Assembly (NCBI GenBank): GCA_964632495.1
Contig: CAZWDS010000001.1
Span: forward strand, 62,001 to 126,000
Length of the DNA: 64,000 bases
DNA from: CALKXV01 sp964632495
Lineage (GTDB): Bacteria; Pseudomonadota; Alphaproteobacteria; Rhodobacterales; Rhodobacteraceae
Reading direction: 5' to 3'
Below, in pieces: positions 24,999 through 34,236 of this stretch. Position 1 is the stretch's first letter. Every line of letters starts with the position of its first letter. The notes under the pieces were generated by a model. It made no database searches. It worked only from the letters and a program-made list of their open reading frames with translations, and was not told the DNA's origin. A program made the translations under genes and the position numbers.

Positions 24999-27927
24999 AT
25001 CCAGTGAAAAGCCACGCCTTTATGGCGTACCGCCGGGCGCAGATTTCCCCTCTGTTCTTGTGAGCATGGTATTAGACGCACACAAAGATGCGCCACCTGA
25101 GGCCCTGGCGCGCGTAAGAATATTGGTGAACACCCGTCGGATGGAACGGCGCTTGCGTGTCTTGTTCCGTGAGGGCGATGCACGTCTTTTGCCGAAGATC
25201 GGTCTGGTGACCGACGTGGATCGGTTGGTCCCGGGCTTGGCACTTCCACCTTCGATATCCCGACTTCGACGGAAATTGGAGCTGACACGGCTTACCAAAC
25301 GGTTGATCGAAACCGAACCTGATCTTGCCGCGATGTCTGCAGCCGTCGATCTTGCCGACAGTCTGGCCAGTCTTCTGGATGAGATGCAGGGCGAAGGTAT
25401 GGATCCGGCATTGATGTCGGACTTGGATGTTGGGAACGCGTCCGAGCATTGGAATCGCAGTCTGAAGTTCTTGGACATCTCGCGTCGCTACATCGCTGAA
25501 ATCGAAGGCGAAGGTATGGATGCGGAAGCCCGGCGTCGGTTCGCCGTTCAGGCTATTTGTAATCACTGGTTGGCGAACCCTCCTCAAGATCCTCTGTTCA
25601 TCGCGGGCTCGACGGGTTCTCGGACAACGACGCGTTTATTGATGTGCGGGGTTGCGGGGCTTCCACAAGGGGCAATCCTGTTGCCGGGATATGATCCTGA
25701 CCTTCCGGCCGATGTGTGGGATGCCCTTTCCGCCGGGCGCGATACCGAAGACCACCCTCAATACCGTTTCGCCGCCTTGTTGAAAGCGCTTAACGTAACA
25801 CCGAATGACGTTACGCTGTTGTCTAAGCCGCCCGATCCGAAGCGTAACAAACTGATTTCGCTGTCCCTACGCCCTGCCCGTATCACTCACCAATGGCTAT
25901 CTGACGGCCCAGGCATCTCGAATTTGCAAGCCGCTGTTCAGGGACTTTCGCTCGTCGAAGCCGCTCAGACCAAGGACGAGGCATTGGCCATTTCAGTTGC
26001 TCTAAGGGAGGCCGTGCAACGTAAAAAGACTGTTGCGCTGATTACGCCAGACCGGACTTTGGCGAGACGCGTTTCAGCGACGATGGCGCGTTGGAAGATT
26101 GTGCCAGACGATAGTGCTGGTATCCCCCTTTCCTTGACGCCGCCCGGTCGGTTTTTGCGCCAAGTTGCGCGTGCGATCGGAGCTGAACTGACGCCCGATG
26201 TGCTTATTGCGCTAATGAAACATCCTTTTACCCGCAGCGCAGAAGACGAACGTGGACCTCATTTAAGGCTTACTCGGCAACTTGAGCTATTTTTCCGCGA
26301 CAATGCTTTTCTTGTGATCACAGACGCCGTTTTGGACGGCTTTGAAAAGAAAGCCGGTGAAGAAGCAAAGTCTTGGGTGTCATGGTTGAAAGCCAGTATT
26401 GCGCGTCTTTCAACCCTGCCGGAAAGAAATCTGGGTGCTGCGGTTGAACATCATCAGATGACTGCTGATTTTCTGGCAGACGGCGGCACCGGCGAGATCA
26501 GCAAGCTTTGGAAGAAGGACGCCGGTGAAGCTTGCATCTCCGAATTTCAAAAGCTTCGACAAGAAGCTACGTTTGATGGTGATCTTCCGTTTTCCGACTA
26601 TCTGCGACTTTTCGAAGGTATCCTAAACGCCGAAAGCGACCGCGTTCCAACTTTGGCGCGGCCTGATGTCATGATCTGGGGAACACTGGAAGCGCGTGTT
26701 CAAGGCGCCGATATCGTCGTTTTGGCAGGCTTGAACGAAGGCGTTTGGCCTGAAGCCAATCGGCCTGACCCCTGGCTCAATCGTACGATGCGGCGTGATC
26801 TTGGGCTTCTTTTGCCAGAAGGTCAGGTTGGTTTGGCCGCGCACGACTATCAGCAAGCTGCTGCCGCGCCCGAAGTTGTTCTTTGCCGGTCAAAGCGCGG
26901 CGAAGATGGCGAAGCAGTTCCATCACGTTGGCTGAACCGATTGACAAACCTGCTGTCAGGTCTGGCCGATCATCATGGTCCAGAAGCCCTGCAGGATATG
27001 AAAGATCGCGGCAACCGCTTATTGCAAAGCGCCGCCGCGTTGGATCGACCGCGCACACCGATCGACCCTGAAAAGCGGCCGGCCCCTGCCCCGCCAATCA
27101 ATCAGCGTCCGAAGAAGCTCTCTGTTACAGAAATTACCCGTCTGATCCGCGATCCCTATGCGATCTATGCGCGCCATGTTCTTGGGCTAAAGCCTTTGCA
27201 AACGCTTTTGCCGAAGCCCGATGCGCGTCTGAAAGGGATTGTGTTCCATGAAATTGTCCGCGCGTTTTTTGATCCAATTGCGGATTTTGATGACCCTGAT
27301 GCTGCACGTTCGCGATTACGCAAGATAATCGGAGCCGAGTTCGCCCGGTCAGTGCCTTGGCCGTCCATTCAGAATCATTGGTCCGGTCAGTTGGCTCAGA
27401 TCGCAGATCATCTGATTTCGGGAGAGCAGAACCGGAGGCGTAACGGTCAGCTTGTAGCGGCCGAAGTTCCGGGCGAAATGGCGATTGGGGCGGACCATGG
27501 TATTCGTGGAAAAGCGGACCGTATAGATCGGCTGGCAACAGGCGGGCTGGCAATTTTTGACTATAAAACCGGGACCGTTCCAAAGAAACCCGACGTTAAA
27601 CGCCACGATCGTCAATTGTTGATTGAAGCCGTGATGGCCGAGGCAGGAGCATTTGATAAACTGACCGCCGCGCCAGTTGAGCTCGTTTCATATATCCACT
27701 TGGGCCGATCATCCGAGGACTTTACGCCCAAGCTGGAAGATGGGCTTGAAACAGAGACTGTTTCCCGTGAATTGGCTCAATTACTGGCTCGATATGCGGA
27801 TGAAAGGACCGGTTATATCTCACGTCGTGCGATGGAGAAGGTGCGCTATGACGGTGATTATGATCATCTGGCCCGGTTCGGAGAATGGGACGCATCGGCG
27901 ACGACAACACCGGAGCCTATGACATGA
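24991..27927 (+). CDS. addB: Double-strand break repair protein AddB (alphaproteobacterial type)
   Basis: 978 residues. The N-terminal half is a degenerate helicase-like module, and VVLAGLNEGVWPEANRPDPW (~575) is a conserved AddB/RecB-family segment. The C-terminal third is a PD-(D/E)XK nuclease: KGIVFHEIVRAFF, then AIFDYKTGTVPKKP with the catalytic D and K. With AddA it forms the heterodimer that resects double-strand ends and yields the 3' tail for RecA. The start overlaps murU by eight bases and the stop overlaps addA (ATGA). Confidence 0.96.
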   Translation: MFESSEKPRLYGVPPGADFPSVLVSMVLDAHKDAPPEALARVRILVNTRRMERRLRVLFREGDARLLPKIGLVTDVDRLVPGLALPPSISRLRRKLELTRLTKRLIETEPDLAAMSAAVDLADSLASLLDEMQGEGMDPALMSDLDVGNASEHWNRSLKFLDISRRYIAEIEGEGMDAEARRRFAVQAICNHWLANPPQDPLFIAGSTGSRTTTRLLMCGVAGLPQGAILLPGYDPDLPADVWDALSAGRDTEDHPQYRFAALLKALNVTPNDVTLLSKPPDPKRNKLISLSLRPARITHQWLSDGPGISNLQAAVQGLSLVEAAQTKDEALAISVALREAVQRKKTVALITPDRTLARRVSATMARWKIVPDDSAGIPLSLTPPGRFLRQVARAIGAELTPDVLIALMKHPFTRSAEDERGPHLRLTRQLELFFRDNAFLVITDAVLDGFEKKAGEEAKSWVSWLKASIARLSTLPERNLGAAVEHHQMTADFLADGGTGEISKLWKKDAGEACISEFQKLRQEATFDGDLPFSDYLRLFEGILNAESDRVPTLARPDVMIWGTLEARVQGADIVVLAGLNEGVWPEANRPDPWLNRTMRRDLGLLLPEGQVGLAAHDYQQAAAAPEVVLCRSKRGEDGEAVPSRWLNRLTNLLSGLADHHGPEALQDMKDRGNRLLQSAAALDRPRTPIDPEKRPAPAPPINQRPKKLSVTEITRLIRDPYAIYARHVLGLKPLQTLLPKPDARLKGIVFHEIVRAFFDPIADFDDPDAARSRLRKIIGAEFARSVPWPSIQNHWSGQLAQIADHLISGEQNRRRNGQLVAAEVPGEMAIGADHGIRGKADRIDRLATGGLAIFDYKTGTVPKKPDVKRHDRQLLIEAVMAEAGAFDKLTAAPVELVSYIHLGRSSEDFTPKLEDGLETETVSRELAQLLARYADERTGYISRRAMEKVRYDGDYDHLARFGEWDASATTTPEPMT

Positions 27928-30900
27928 CTGACTCCGCAACCGCCGCTCAGATTGAAGCCGCCGATCCGCGTGCTTCGACCTGGCTGTCTGCCAATGCGGG
28001 CTCGGGAAAGACGCGGGTCTTGACCAATCGCGTGGCTAGATTGTTGCTGCAAGGCACCGAACCCCGGAACATCCTCTGTTTGACTTACACCAAAGCCGCC
28101 GCCAGCGAGATGCAGAACCGTCTGTTCTTTACGCTTGGCGATTGGGCGATGAAAAGCGATGAAGACCTTCGTAAAGAGCTTCTTTTGCTTGGTGAAGAAC
28201 CGCCCAAGGACCTGGCCAAGGCACGCACGCTATTTGCCCGCGCAATCGAGGTTCCGGGCGGGCTGCGCATTCAAACGATTCATGCGCTATGTGCCTCGAT
28301 CCTGCGTCAGTTTCCTCTGGAAGGTGGCGTCTCGCCTCAGTTTCGCGAAATGGATGATGCGAGCCGCGATGCGTTGATCGTGGATGTTCTGGATAGTTTG
28401 GCAGATACTGCGCCACAAGTTCTATCCGATGTTTCGGCTTTTTATAGTGATGACAGCCTGGTTGGGCTTGGGCGTTTGGTGTCCTCAAAAGCGGATGATT
28501 TTGTGATCACACGCTCGAAAGCCGACGTTTTCAGTGCGTTTGACGTTCCTGTTGAGCAAACCATTGACGCGATTTTAGATGAAGTTTTTACACCGGGTGA
28601 TATGCGCTTGCTGCATAGTGTTGGCGCGGCGTTGTTCCAAAGTGAATCTACGAACGACCTAAAGGACGCGCAACGTCTGTCCGATCTTCCGAATGCACCG
28701 ACGATGACGGCCCTATTAAAACTCGAAAAAATCGTATTGACGGGAGAAGGAGCAAAACCACCTTTTTCGGCCAAGATCGGGAAAATCCCAACAAAAAAGG
28801 GGCAAGTCTTACCAGAAATCACACCCCTTCTGCCGACATTTGACGCTTTGATACAAAGGGTGCATGACGCTCGACCTGCGCGCGTTGCTTTGCGCTCTGC
28901 CGAAAGAAACACGGCTCTCCACAAATTTGCCCAAACTTTTTTGCCTGCATATGCCGCCGCCAAGCGAGATCGCGGTGTACTGGATTTCGACGATCTGATC
29001 CGTCGGACGCGGGACATGTTAAAAGGGTCGGCACTGAACTGGGTTTTGTACCGGCTAGATGGCCAAATCGAACATATTCTGGTCGACGAAGCACAGGACA
29101 CCAGCCCCGCACAATGGCAGATCGTGAACGCTCTGACTGAACAGATGATCGACGACGACAACCGGGAACGAACCTTGTTTGTCGTTGGCGACAAAAAACA
29201 GTCAATCTACAGCTTTCAGGGGGCAGATGCAGAGGGCTTTGACAAAAAGCAGCAAGAGTTCGATGCGCAACTTGCGGGCAGCTTGAAGGGTCGCGAATTA
29301 AAGCACTCGTTTCGATCTTCTTCGGCCATTTTGTCGCTTGTGGATCAGATTTGTGACGGGCTTGATGGTGTTGGATCCGCGGTCCAGCACCATGCGTATT
29401 TCGACCAAAAGCCGGGTCGCGTGGATCTGCTGCCGCTAAATATGCCGCCCGATCAAATTGACGAACCCGAATGGCACGATCCCCGCGACCGGCCCGTCGA
29501 TAACGATGCCTCTTTCGCTTTAGGCAAGCAGGTGGCCAAAATCATCACGCGATTGCTTGAAACAGAGACTATTCAGCGGAAAGACGGGAATTTTACCCCG
29601 GTTCAGCCAGGCGACATTATGATCCTTGTACAAAAGCGTAGTACCGTTTTTGATCGAATTATTCATGCGTGCAAGACAGCCAATTTGCCGATTGCTGGGT
29701 CAGACCGCCTGAAGGTTGCCGGCGAATTGGCCGTACGGGATTTGTTGGCCTGCTTATCTTTTCTGACACTTCCGGAAGACGATCTGTCCCTTGCGGCAGC
29801 TCTCAGATCTCCGCTGTTCGGGTGGAGCGAGGCGCAGCTTTACGATCTTGCTGCCAAGCGGCCCAAGGGATCCTCGATTTGGCCAGAACTCTGCAAACGG
29901 CGTGACGAATTCTCCGAAACGTTTGCCATATTAGATCGCTTACGCGATCGTGCGGACTTTCTGCGTCCTTATGAACTATTAGAGGAAATCCTGAATGAAT
30001 ACGGAGGCCGCGAAAAACTCTTGGCGCGGCTTGGAACCGAGGCGGAAGATGGCATCGACGAATTGCTCAACCAAGCCATTTCGTTCGAAAGGGAAGAGGT
30101 GCCAAGCGTCACAGGCTTCCTAACCCGCGTTGGATCCGAGAATGTCGAAGTGAAGCGGGATGCGGACGCGGCAGATCACCTGATCCAAATCATGACGATC
30201 CATGGCGCTAAGGGCTTGGAGCGTCCAATCGTCATTCTTCCCGATACTGCTGGCGAAGCTAGGGACATGCCGGGCGGATTGCTGACAGACGACGATGGGT
30301 TGGTGGTGCTTTCGACCTCAAAAGCCGAAAGTCCCGCGAATATACATGAGGCGAAAGAAAGGAAAAAATCTGCTGAGCGCGCCGAGCGAAATCGGCTTCT
30401 TTATGTGGCCATGACAAGGGCCGAAAGCTGGTTGATCGTCGGCGGTGCTGGTCTGAAAAACAGATCTACTGACGCCTTGAATTGGCACAGAACCATTCGT
30501 GACGGGATGGAAAAATGCGGGGCAGAGCCAAGCCCATTTGATCCCGGCGGCTTGAGGTTGGAACACGGGAATTGGCAAGAGCCGCACGATCCCATGCCGC
30601 TTGAACGTTCGGTCGAGATTGCTGTTTTGCCTGAGTTTTTAGTGCAGCCAGCGATGTCCGGAAAGGATGTTCCAACGCCGATATCTCCGTCGAAATTGCC
30701 GGGAGCGAAGGTTTTGGCCGGGGGCGCTTTGGCTGAGGAGGACGCAAAGCGCCGCGGACGGCAAATCCATCTTTTGTTAGAGCATTTGCCTGGCCAAGCC
30801 GATCCGGAAGTCGCCGCGCGTCGCTTATTGGAGACGGGGCCTGACAAGGCCAGCGCAGAAGAGATTCCCGAATTATTCAATCAGGCCATGCGGAACCTCA

Positions 30901-31247
30901 CAATGCATCCAGAAATCTTTGCGGGATCAGCCTTGGCCGAAGTCGATATCTCGGCAAACTTGCCTTCACTAGACGGCATGGCAATCTTGGGTGCAATTGA
31001 CCGGCTGATTGTCTCGCCGGATATGGTTCAAGCTATTGATTTCAAAACCAATGCCAATGTTCCAAATAGCCCTGACGAAACCCCCGAAGGGCTTTTGCGG
31101 CAGATGGGCGCGTATCTGGAAGGTTTGGAGGCGATCTATCCGGATCGGAAAATCGAAGTGGCCATTCTTTGGACCGAAACCTGCGAACTTATGGTTTTGC
31201 CACACGCTATCGTGAGGACAGCGCTGGAAGGTACCACCATATCTTGA
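27924..31247 (+). CDS. addA: Double-strand break repair helicase-nuclease AddA
   Basis: 1107 residues from ATG 27924, which overlaps the addB stop as ATGA. It is a UvrD-type superfamily 1 helicase with Walker A SANAGSGKTRVLTNRVA (~22-38), motif II HILVDEAQDTSPAQW, motif V IMTIHGAKGLERPIVIL and motif VI LLYVAMTRAESWL. A C-terminal RecB-type nuclease is shown by GRQIHLLLEHLPG and AIDFKTNANVP. AddA provides the motor and one nuclease of the AddAB complex. Length and motifs are complete, with no sign of decay. trxA follows after 55 bases. Confidence 0.97.
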   Translation: MTDSATAAQIEAADPRASTWLSANAGSGKTRVLTNRVARLLLQGTEPRNILCLTYTKAAASEMQNRLFFTLGDWAMKSDEDLRKELLLLGEEPPKDLAKARTLFARAIEVPGGLRIQTIHALCASILRQFPLEGGVSPQFREMDDASRDALIVDVLDSLADTAPQVLSDVSAFYSDDSLVGLGRLVSSKADDFVITRSKADVFSAFDVPVEQTIDAILDEVFTPGDMRLLHSVGAALFQSESTNDLKDAQRLSDLPNAPTMTALLKLEKIVLTGEGAKPPFSAKIGKIPTKKGQVLPEITPLLPTFDALIQRVHDARPARVALRSAERNTALHKFAQTFLPAYAAAKRDRGVLDFDDLIRRTRDMLKGSALNWVLYRLDGQIEHILVDEAQDTSPAQWQIVNALTEQMIDDDNRERTLFVVGDKKQSIYSFQGADAEGFDKKQQEFDAQLAGSLKGRELKHSFRSSSAILSLVDQICDGLDGVGSAVQHHAYFDQKPGRVDLLPLNMPPDQIDEPEWHDPRDRPVDNDASFALGKQVAKIITRLLETETIQRKDGNFTPVQPGDIMILVQKRSTVFDRIIHACKTANLPIAGSDRLKVAGELAVRDLLACLSFLTLPEDDLSLAAALRSPLFGWSEAQLYDLAAKRPKGSSIWPELCKRRDEFSETFAILDRLRDRADFLRPYELLEEILNEYGGREKLLARLGTEAEDGIDELLNQAISFEREEVPSVTGFLTRVGSENVEVKRDADAADHLIQIMTIHGAKGLERPIVILPDTAGEARDMPGGLLTDDDGLVVLSTSKAESPANIHEAKERKKSAERAERNRLLYVAMTRAESWLIVGGAGLKNRSTDALNWHRTIRDGMEKCGAEPSPFDPGGLRLEHGNWQEPHDPMPLERSVEIAVLPEFLVQPAMSGKDVPTPISPSKLPGAKVLAGGALAEEDAKRRGRQIHLLLEHLPGQADPEVAARRLLETGPDKASAEEIPELFNQAMRNLTMHPEIFAGSALAEVDISANLPSLDGMAILGAIDRLIVSPDMVQAIDFKTNANVPNSPDETPEGLLRQMGAYLEGLEAIYPDRKIEVAILWTETCELMVLPHAIVRTALEGTTIS

Positions 31248-31302
31248 CCTTTGGTGCGGCCGTTCTTATTTTCGGATTTCGAACCAAACAAGGATTAGGC
31301 AG

Positions 31303-31623
31303 ATGGCAACCGTTCAGGTAACTGACGACACATTCGACGCGGAGGTTCGCAATGCGGGCGTGCCCGTGGTCGTGGATTTCTGGGCTGAATGGTGTGGCCC
31401 TTGCAAAATGATTGGCCCGGCTTTGGAAGAGCTGGCTGCTGAGTACGGCGATGACGTCAAGATCGTCAAAGTGAATGTGGACGACAATCCAAACTCGCCC
31501 GCCCAACTTGGTGTGCGCGGCATTCCTGCACTTTTCCTGTTCAAGGGTGGCGAAGTCGTGTCGAATAAGACCGGTGCAGCCCCGAAAGCGGCGCTGAAAG
31601 ACTGGATCGACGGCGCGATCTAA
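31303..31623 (+). CDS. trxA: Thioredoxin 1
   Basis: 106 residues, a single cytosolic thioredoxin domain. The active site WCGPCK starts at residue 30, the buried aspartate is in VVDFWAEW, and the cis-proline loop is VRGIPALFLF. There is no signal peptide. It reduces disulfides in ribonucleotide reductase, MsrA and other partners. ATG 31303 has AAGGA upstream. trxA next to addA is a known alphaproteobacterial arrangement. A structured stretch after the stop may end the transcript. Confidence 0.98.
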   Translation: MATVQVTDDTFDAEVRNAGVPVVVDFWAEWCGPCKMIGPALEELAAEYGDDVKIVKVNVDDNPNSPAQLGVRGIPALFLFKGGEVVSNKTGAAPKAALKDWIDGAI

Positions 31624-31630
31624 GGGCTCC

Positions 31631-31677
31631 CGGAAAATTGGCCTGTGCGGCCTTTGTTTTGCAAACCCGATTTTCCG
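31631..31677 (+). terminator. Nested inverted repeats after trxA, possible terminator
   Basis: An outer perfect repeat, CGGAAAAT (31631-31638) and ATTTTCCG (31670-31677), encloses a small GGCC-TGTGC-GGCC hairpin followed by TTTGTTTT. Either the outer stem or the inner hairpin plus its T-rich tail could stop transcription after trxA. The inner stem is only four pairs, so the call is tentative. The rest of the 161-base gap to hslV presumably holds its promoter; TTGAGC with a 17-base spacer to CATTCT is a weak heat-shock-like candidate. Confidence 0.4.
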
Positions 31678-31784
31678 ATTTGTGCGCTTGAGCGTGCACC
31701 GAATGATAACATTCTAAACCGCTCGTGCTTGTAATCGGCGCGGGCGGTTTCGTATATGAGAGAGCTTGGCGCAAGGAGAGCAGC

Positions 31785-32333
31785 ATGGCGGACGAATTTC
31801 CCGGGTGGCACGGCACGACGATTGTTGGGGTTCGCAAGGACGGCAAGGTTGTGGTTGCAGGCGACGGACAGGTGAGTCTAGGTCAGACCGTGATTAAGGG
31901 CACCGCCACCAAAGTGCGCCGCTTACGTCCCGGCGGGCACGACGTGATTGCCGGTTTTGCTGGGTCGACGGCAGATGCCTTCACGCTTTTGGAACGTTTG
32001 GAAACCAAGCTTGAAGCAACGCCTGGTCAGTTACAACGGGCTTGCGTTGAATTGGCCAAGGACTGGCGGACGGACAAGTATCTGCAAAAGCTGGAAGCGA
32101 TGCTGATCGTGACCGACGGCGCGGCATTGTACGTGGTGACCGGGGCAGGGGATGTTTTGGAGCCCGAGCATGATGTGGCGGCCATTGGATCTGGCGGGAA
32201 TTATGCTTTGGCGGCGGCGCGGGCCTTGATGGACGGAGATCTTGATGCGGAGGCTGTGGCGCGGAAGGCCATGTCGATTGCCGCTGATATTTGCGTTTAT
32301 ACCAACGGCAATCTTACGGTTGAGACGCTATAG
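31785..32333 (+). CDS. hslV: ATP-dependent protease subunit HslV
   Basis: 182 residues, a proteasome beta-type peptidase. The catalytic N-terminal threonine would be exposed by removing a ten-residue leader (before TTIVGVRKDGKVVVAGDGQ), a longer leader than in E. coli. VIKGTATKVRRL, IAGFAGSTADAFTL and AIGSGGNYALAAARAL match HslV. Twelve subunits form the chamber that HslU feeds. ATG 31785 lies behind GCAAGGAGAG. hslU is not the next gene: a convergent DM13 gene lies between. The stop TAG supplies the first base of the repeat element that follows. Confidence 0.97.
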   Translation: MADEFPGWHGTTIVGVRKDGKVVVAGDGQVSLGQTVIKGTATKVRRLRPGGHDVIAGFAGSTADAFTLLERLETKLEATPGQLQRACVELAKDWRTDKYLQKLEAMLIVTDGAALYVVTGAGDVLEPEHDVAAIGSGGNYALAAARALMDGDLDAEAVARKAMSIAADICVYTNGNLTVETL

Positions 32334-32411
32334 GGGCGCTGCCCCTCGCTCTTTCAGAGCTCACCCCGAAGTATTTTCTGCAAGAGGAAAGCAATTTTAA
32401 TCGAATTGTCA
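32333..32411. repeat. Intergenic repeat element, copy 1 of 3 (hslV / DM13 junction)
   Basis: 79 bases. Hairpin 1 is GGGGC-GCT-GCCCC (32333-32345) and hairpin 2 is GCTCT-TTC-AGAGC (32348-32360). The core CCCCGAAGTATTTTC-T-GCAAGAGGAA (32364-32389) follows, then a T/A-rich tail ending TTGTCA. The last three bases are the reversed TGA stop of the convergent DM13 gene, and the first G is the last base of the hslV stop. The whole gap is therefore this element. It matches copies 2 and 3 nearly base for base in the core. Confidence 0.85.
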
Positions 32412-32780
32412 GTATAGCGGAGCGATGCCTAAAGGCACGTCGGCCGCGCGGCACCAAATGATGGCGGTGTCATAATCGGCGGCATTGATATTGGCGGGCA
32501 GGGTGTAAGTTTGCTTGCCGCTTTTTTCAGCCAATTCACCCATGAAAGTTGCTGGGTCCCATTTCCCGTTTTTACCAAGTCCCACGACGGGATCAGGGGC
32601 GCGATCGAGTGTGAAGTCTTCTTCTAGCGTAAGGTTTGTTGCACTGAGGGTTGCACCGCCCGTGGTCACGTGGCGCGAACGGCCTGTGAATGTGCCGGAT
32701 ATTGAACTCTGGGCTTGAGCCGCTTGAAAGCTGATGGCTACGGCTGGCAATGACAAAAGCAGTGTACGACGGGTAAGCAT
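32409..32780 (-). CDS. DM13-domain exported protein
   Basis: 123 residues. A signal peptide with a twin-arginine-like start (MLTRRTLLLSLPAVAISFQAAQA) precedes one DM13 domain. The domain features visible are GTFTGRSRHVTTGGATL, DFTLDRAPDPVVGLG, KQTYTLPANINAADYDTAIIWC and the closing PLGIAPLY. DM13 domains are proposed electron-transfer modules with a near-invariant cysteine, seen here in IIWCRAADV. The mature protein should be periplasmic. ATG 32780 has AAAGGAG upstream. It stands between hslV and hslU in the opposite direction, and its TGA lies in the repeat element. Confidence 0.88.
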   Translation of the reverse strand: MLTRRTLLLSLPAVAISFQAAQAQSSISGTFTGRSRHVTTGGATLSATNLTLEEDFTLDRAPDPVVGLGKNGKWDPATFMGELAEKSGKQTYTLPANINAADYDTAIIWCRAADVPLGIAPLY

Positions 32781-32925
32781 TGTGGTCTCCTTTGTTCGGT
32801 TTCCTTTAAATTGCGCATCGGCGCGATGATGTCAGCCCGCTGATCGGCGATGTCAGATTGCGTGATCGGGTTGTGTTTCCCTGTAACATTCTTAGGTAGG
32901 GGGTCTGTTGGTTTCAGGAGTTTCC

Positions 32926-34236
32926 ATGACAGACCTTACCCCGCGCGAAATCGTTTCCGAGTTGGATCGGTTCATAATCGGACAGAATGACGCCAAACGG
33001 GCCGTGGCTGTTGCTTTGCGAAATCGTTGGCGACGCAAGCAATTGGCGGACGATCTGCGCGATGAGGTTTATCCGAAGAACATCTTGATGATTGGACCCA
33101 CAGGCGTTGGCAAAACCGAGATTTCGCGTCGGTTGGCGAAATTGACGAAGGCCCCGTTTTTGAAAGTTGAAGCCACGAAGTTCACCGAGGTGGGCTATGT
33201 GGGACGAGATGTTGAGCAGATCGTGCGGGATCTGGTTGAGGCAGCGATCACAATGACTCGTGAGAATATGCGCGACGAAGTGAAGGCCAACGCTCAACAG
33301 GCGGCAGAAGACCGTGTCTTGGCGGCAATTGCAGGCGAGGGTGCGCGCGAACAGACGTTGAACATGTTTCGTGACAAGCTGAAGCGGGGCGAACTGGACG
33401 ACACGGTTATCGAGCTAGAATTGCAAGACAGCTCGAATCCTCTTTCGGGCATGGACATTCCGGGCATGCCGCCGGGACAGGGTGGCATGGCGATTGATCT
33501 TGGCTCGATTTTTGGCAAGGGGTTTCCCGGCCGCACCGTCAAAAAGCGTATGACCGTGGCGCAGTCCTATGACATTTTGATCGGTGAAGAAGCAGACAAG
33601 CTGTTGGACGATGAATCCGTCACTAAAGCGGCGCTTTTGGCTGTGGAAGAAAATGGTATCGTTTTTTTGGACGAGATCGACAAAGTGACTGCACGGTCTG
33701 AAACACGCGGCGCGGATGTGTCGCGCGAAGGTGTACAGCGGGATCTTTTACCATTGATCGAAGGCACGACTGTCTCGACGAAGCATGGACCAGTGAAGAC
33801 CGACCATATCTTGTTTATTGCGTCGGGCGCATTTCATATCGCCAAACCTTCCGACCTACTGCCAGAGCTTCAGGGACGTTTGCCGATCCGGGTGAATCTG
33901 AGGGCGCTGACGGAAGAGGATTTCGTGCGGATTTTGACCGAAACAGACAATGCCTTGACGCTGCAGTACACCGCTTTGATGGGAACCGAAGAAGTTGAAG
34001 TGACGTTTTCGGAAGACGGTATTGCAGCGCTCGCTAAGATTGCTGCTAACGTCAATCAATCCGTCGAGAACATCGGCGCCCGACGACTCTACACCGTATT
34101 AGAGCGCGTGTTCGAAGAATTGTCGTTTACCGCGCCTGACCGGTCGGGCGAAGCCGTTGTCGTAGATGCGGCTTTTGTGGAAAAGAACTTGGGCGAGTTG
34201 GCCAAGGGATCGGATATGAGCCGATATGTCCTTTAA
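32926..34236 (+). CDS. hslU: ATP-dependent protease ATPase subunit HslU
   Basis: 436 residues from ATG 32926 behind CAGGAG. The start MTDLTPREIVSELDRFIIGQ is family standard. Walker A is MIGPTGVGKTE (55-65), Walker B is GIVFLDEIDKV, sensor/arginine finger segments lie near LLPELQGRLPIRV, and the C-terminal SRYVL docks into HslV. It unfolds proteins for HslV. It has its own 145-base leader because the DM13 gene separates it from hslV. The stop overlaps that of the following minus-strand gene by three bases. Confidence 0.98.
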   Translation: MTDLTPREIVSELDRFIIGQNDAKRAVAVALRNRWRRKQLADDLRDEVYPKNILMIGPTGVGKTEISRRLAKLTKAPFLKVEATKFTEVGYVGRDVEQIVRDLVEAAITMTRENMRDEVKANAQQAAEDRVLAAIAGEGAREQTLNMFRDKLKRGELDDTVIELELQDSSNPLSGMDIPGMPPGQGGMAIDLGSIFGKGFPGRTVKKRMTVAQSYDILIGEEADKLLDDESVTKAALLAVEENGIVFLDEIDKVTARSETRGADVSREGVQRDLLPLIEGTTVSTKHGPVKTDHILFIASGAFHIAKPSDLLPELQGRLPIRVNLRALTEEDFVRILTETDNALTLQYTALMGTEEVEVTFSEDGIAALAKIAANVNQSVENIGARRLYTVLERVFEELSFTAPDRSGEAVVVDAAFVEKNLGELAKGSDMSRYVL

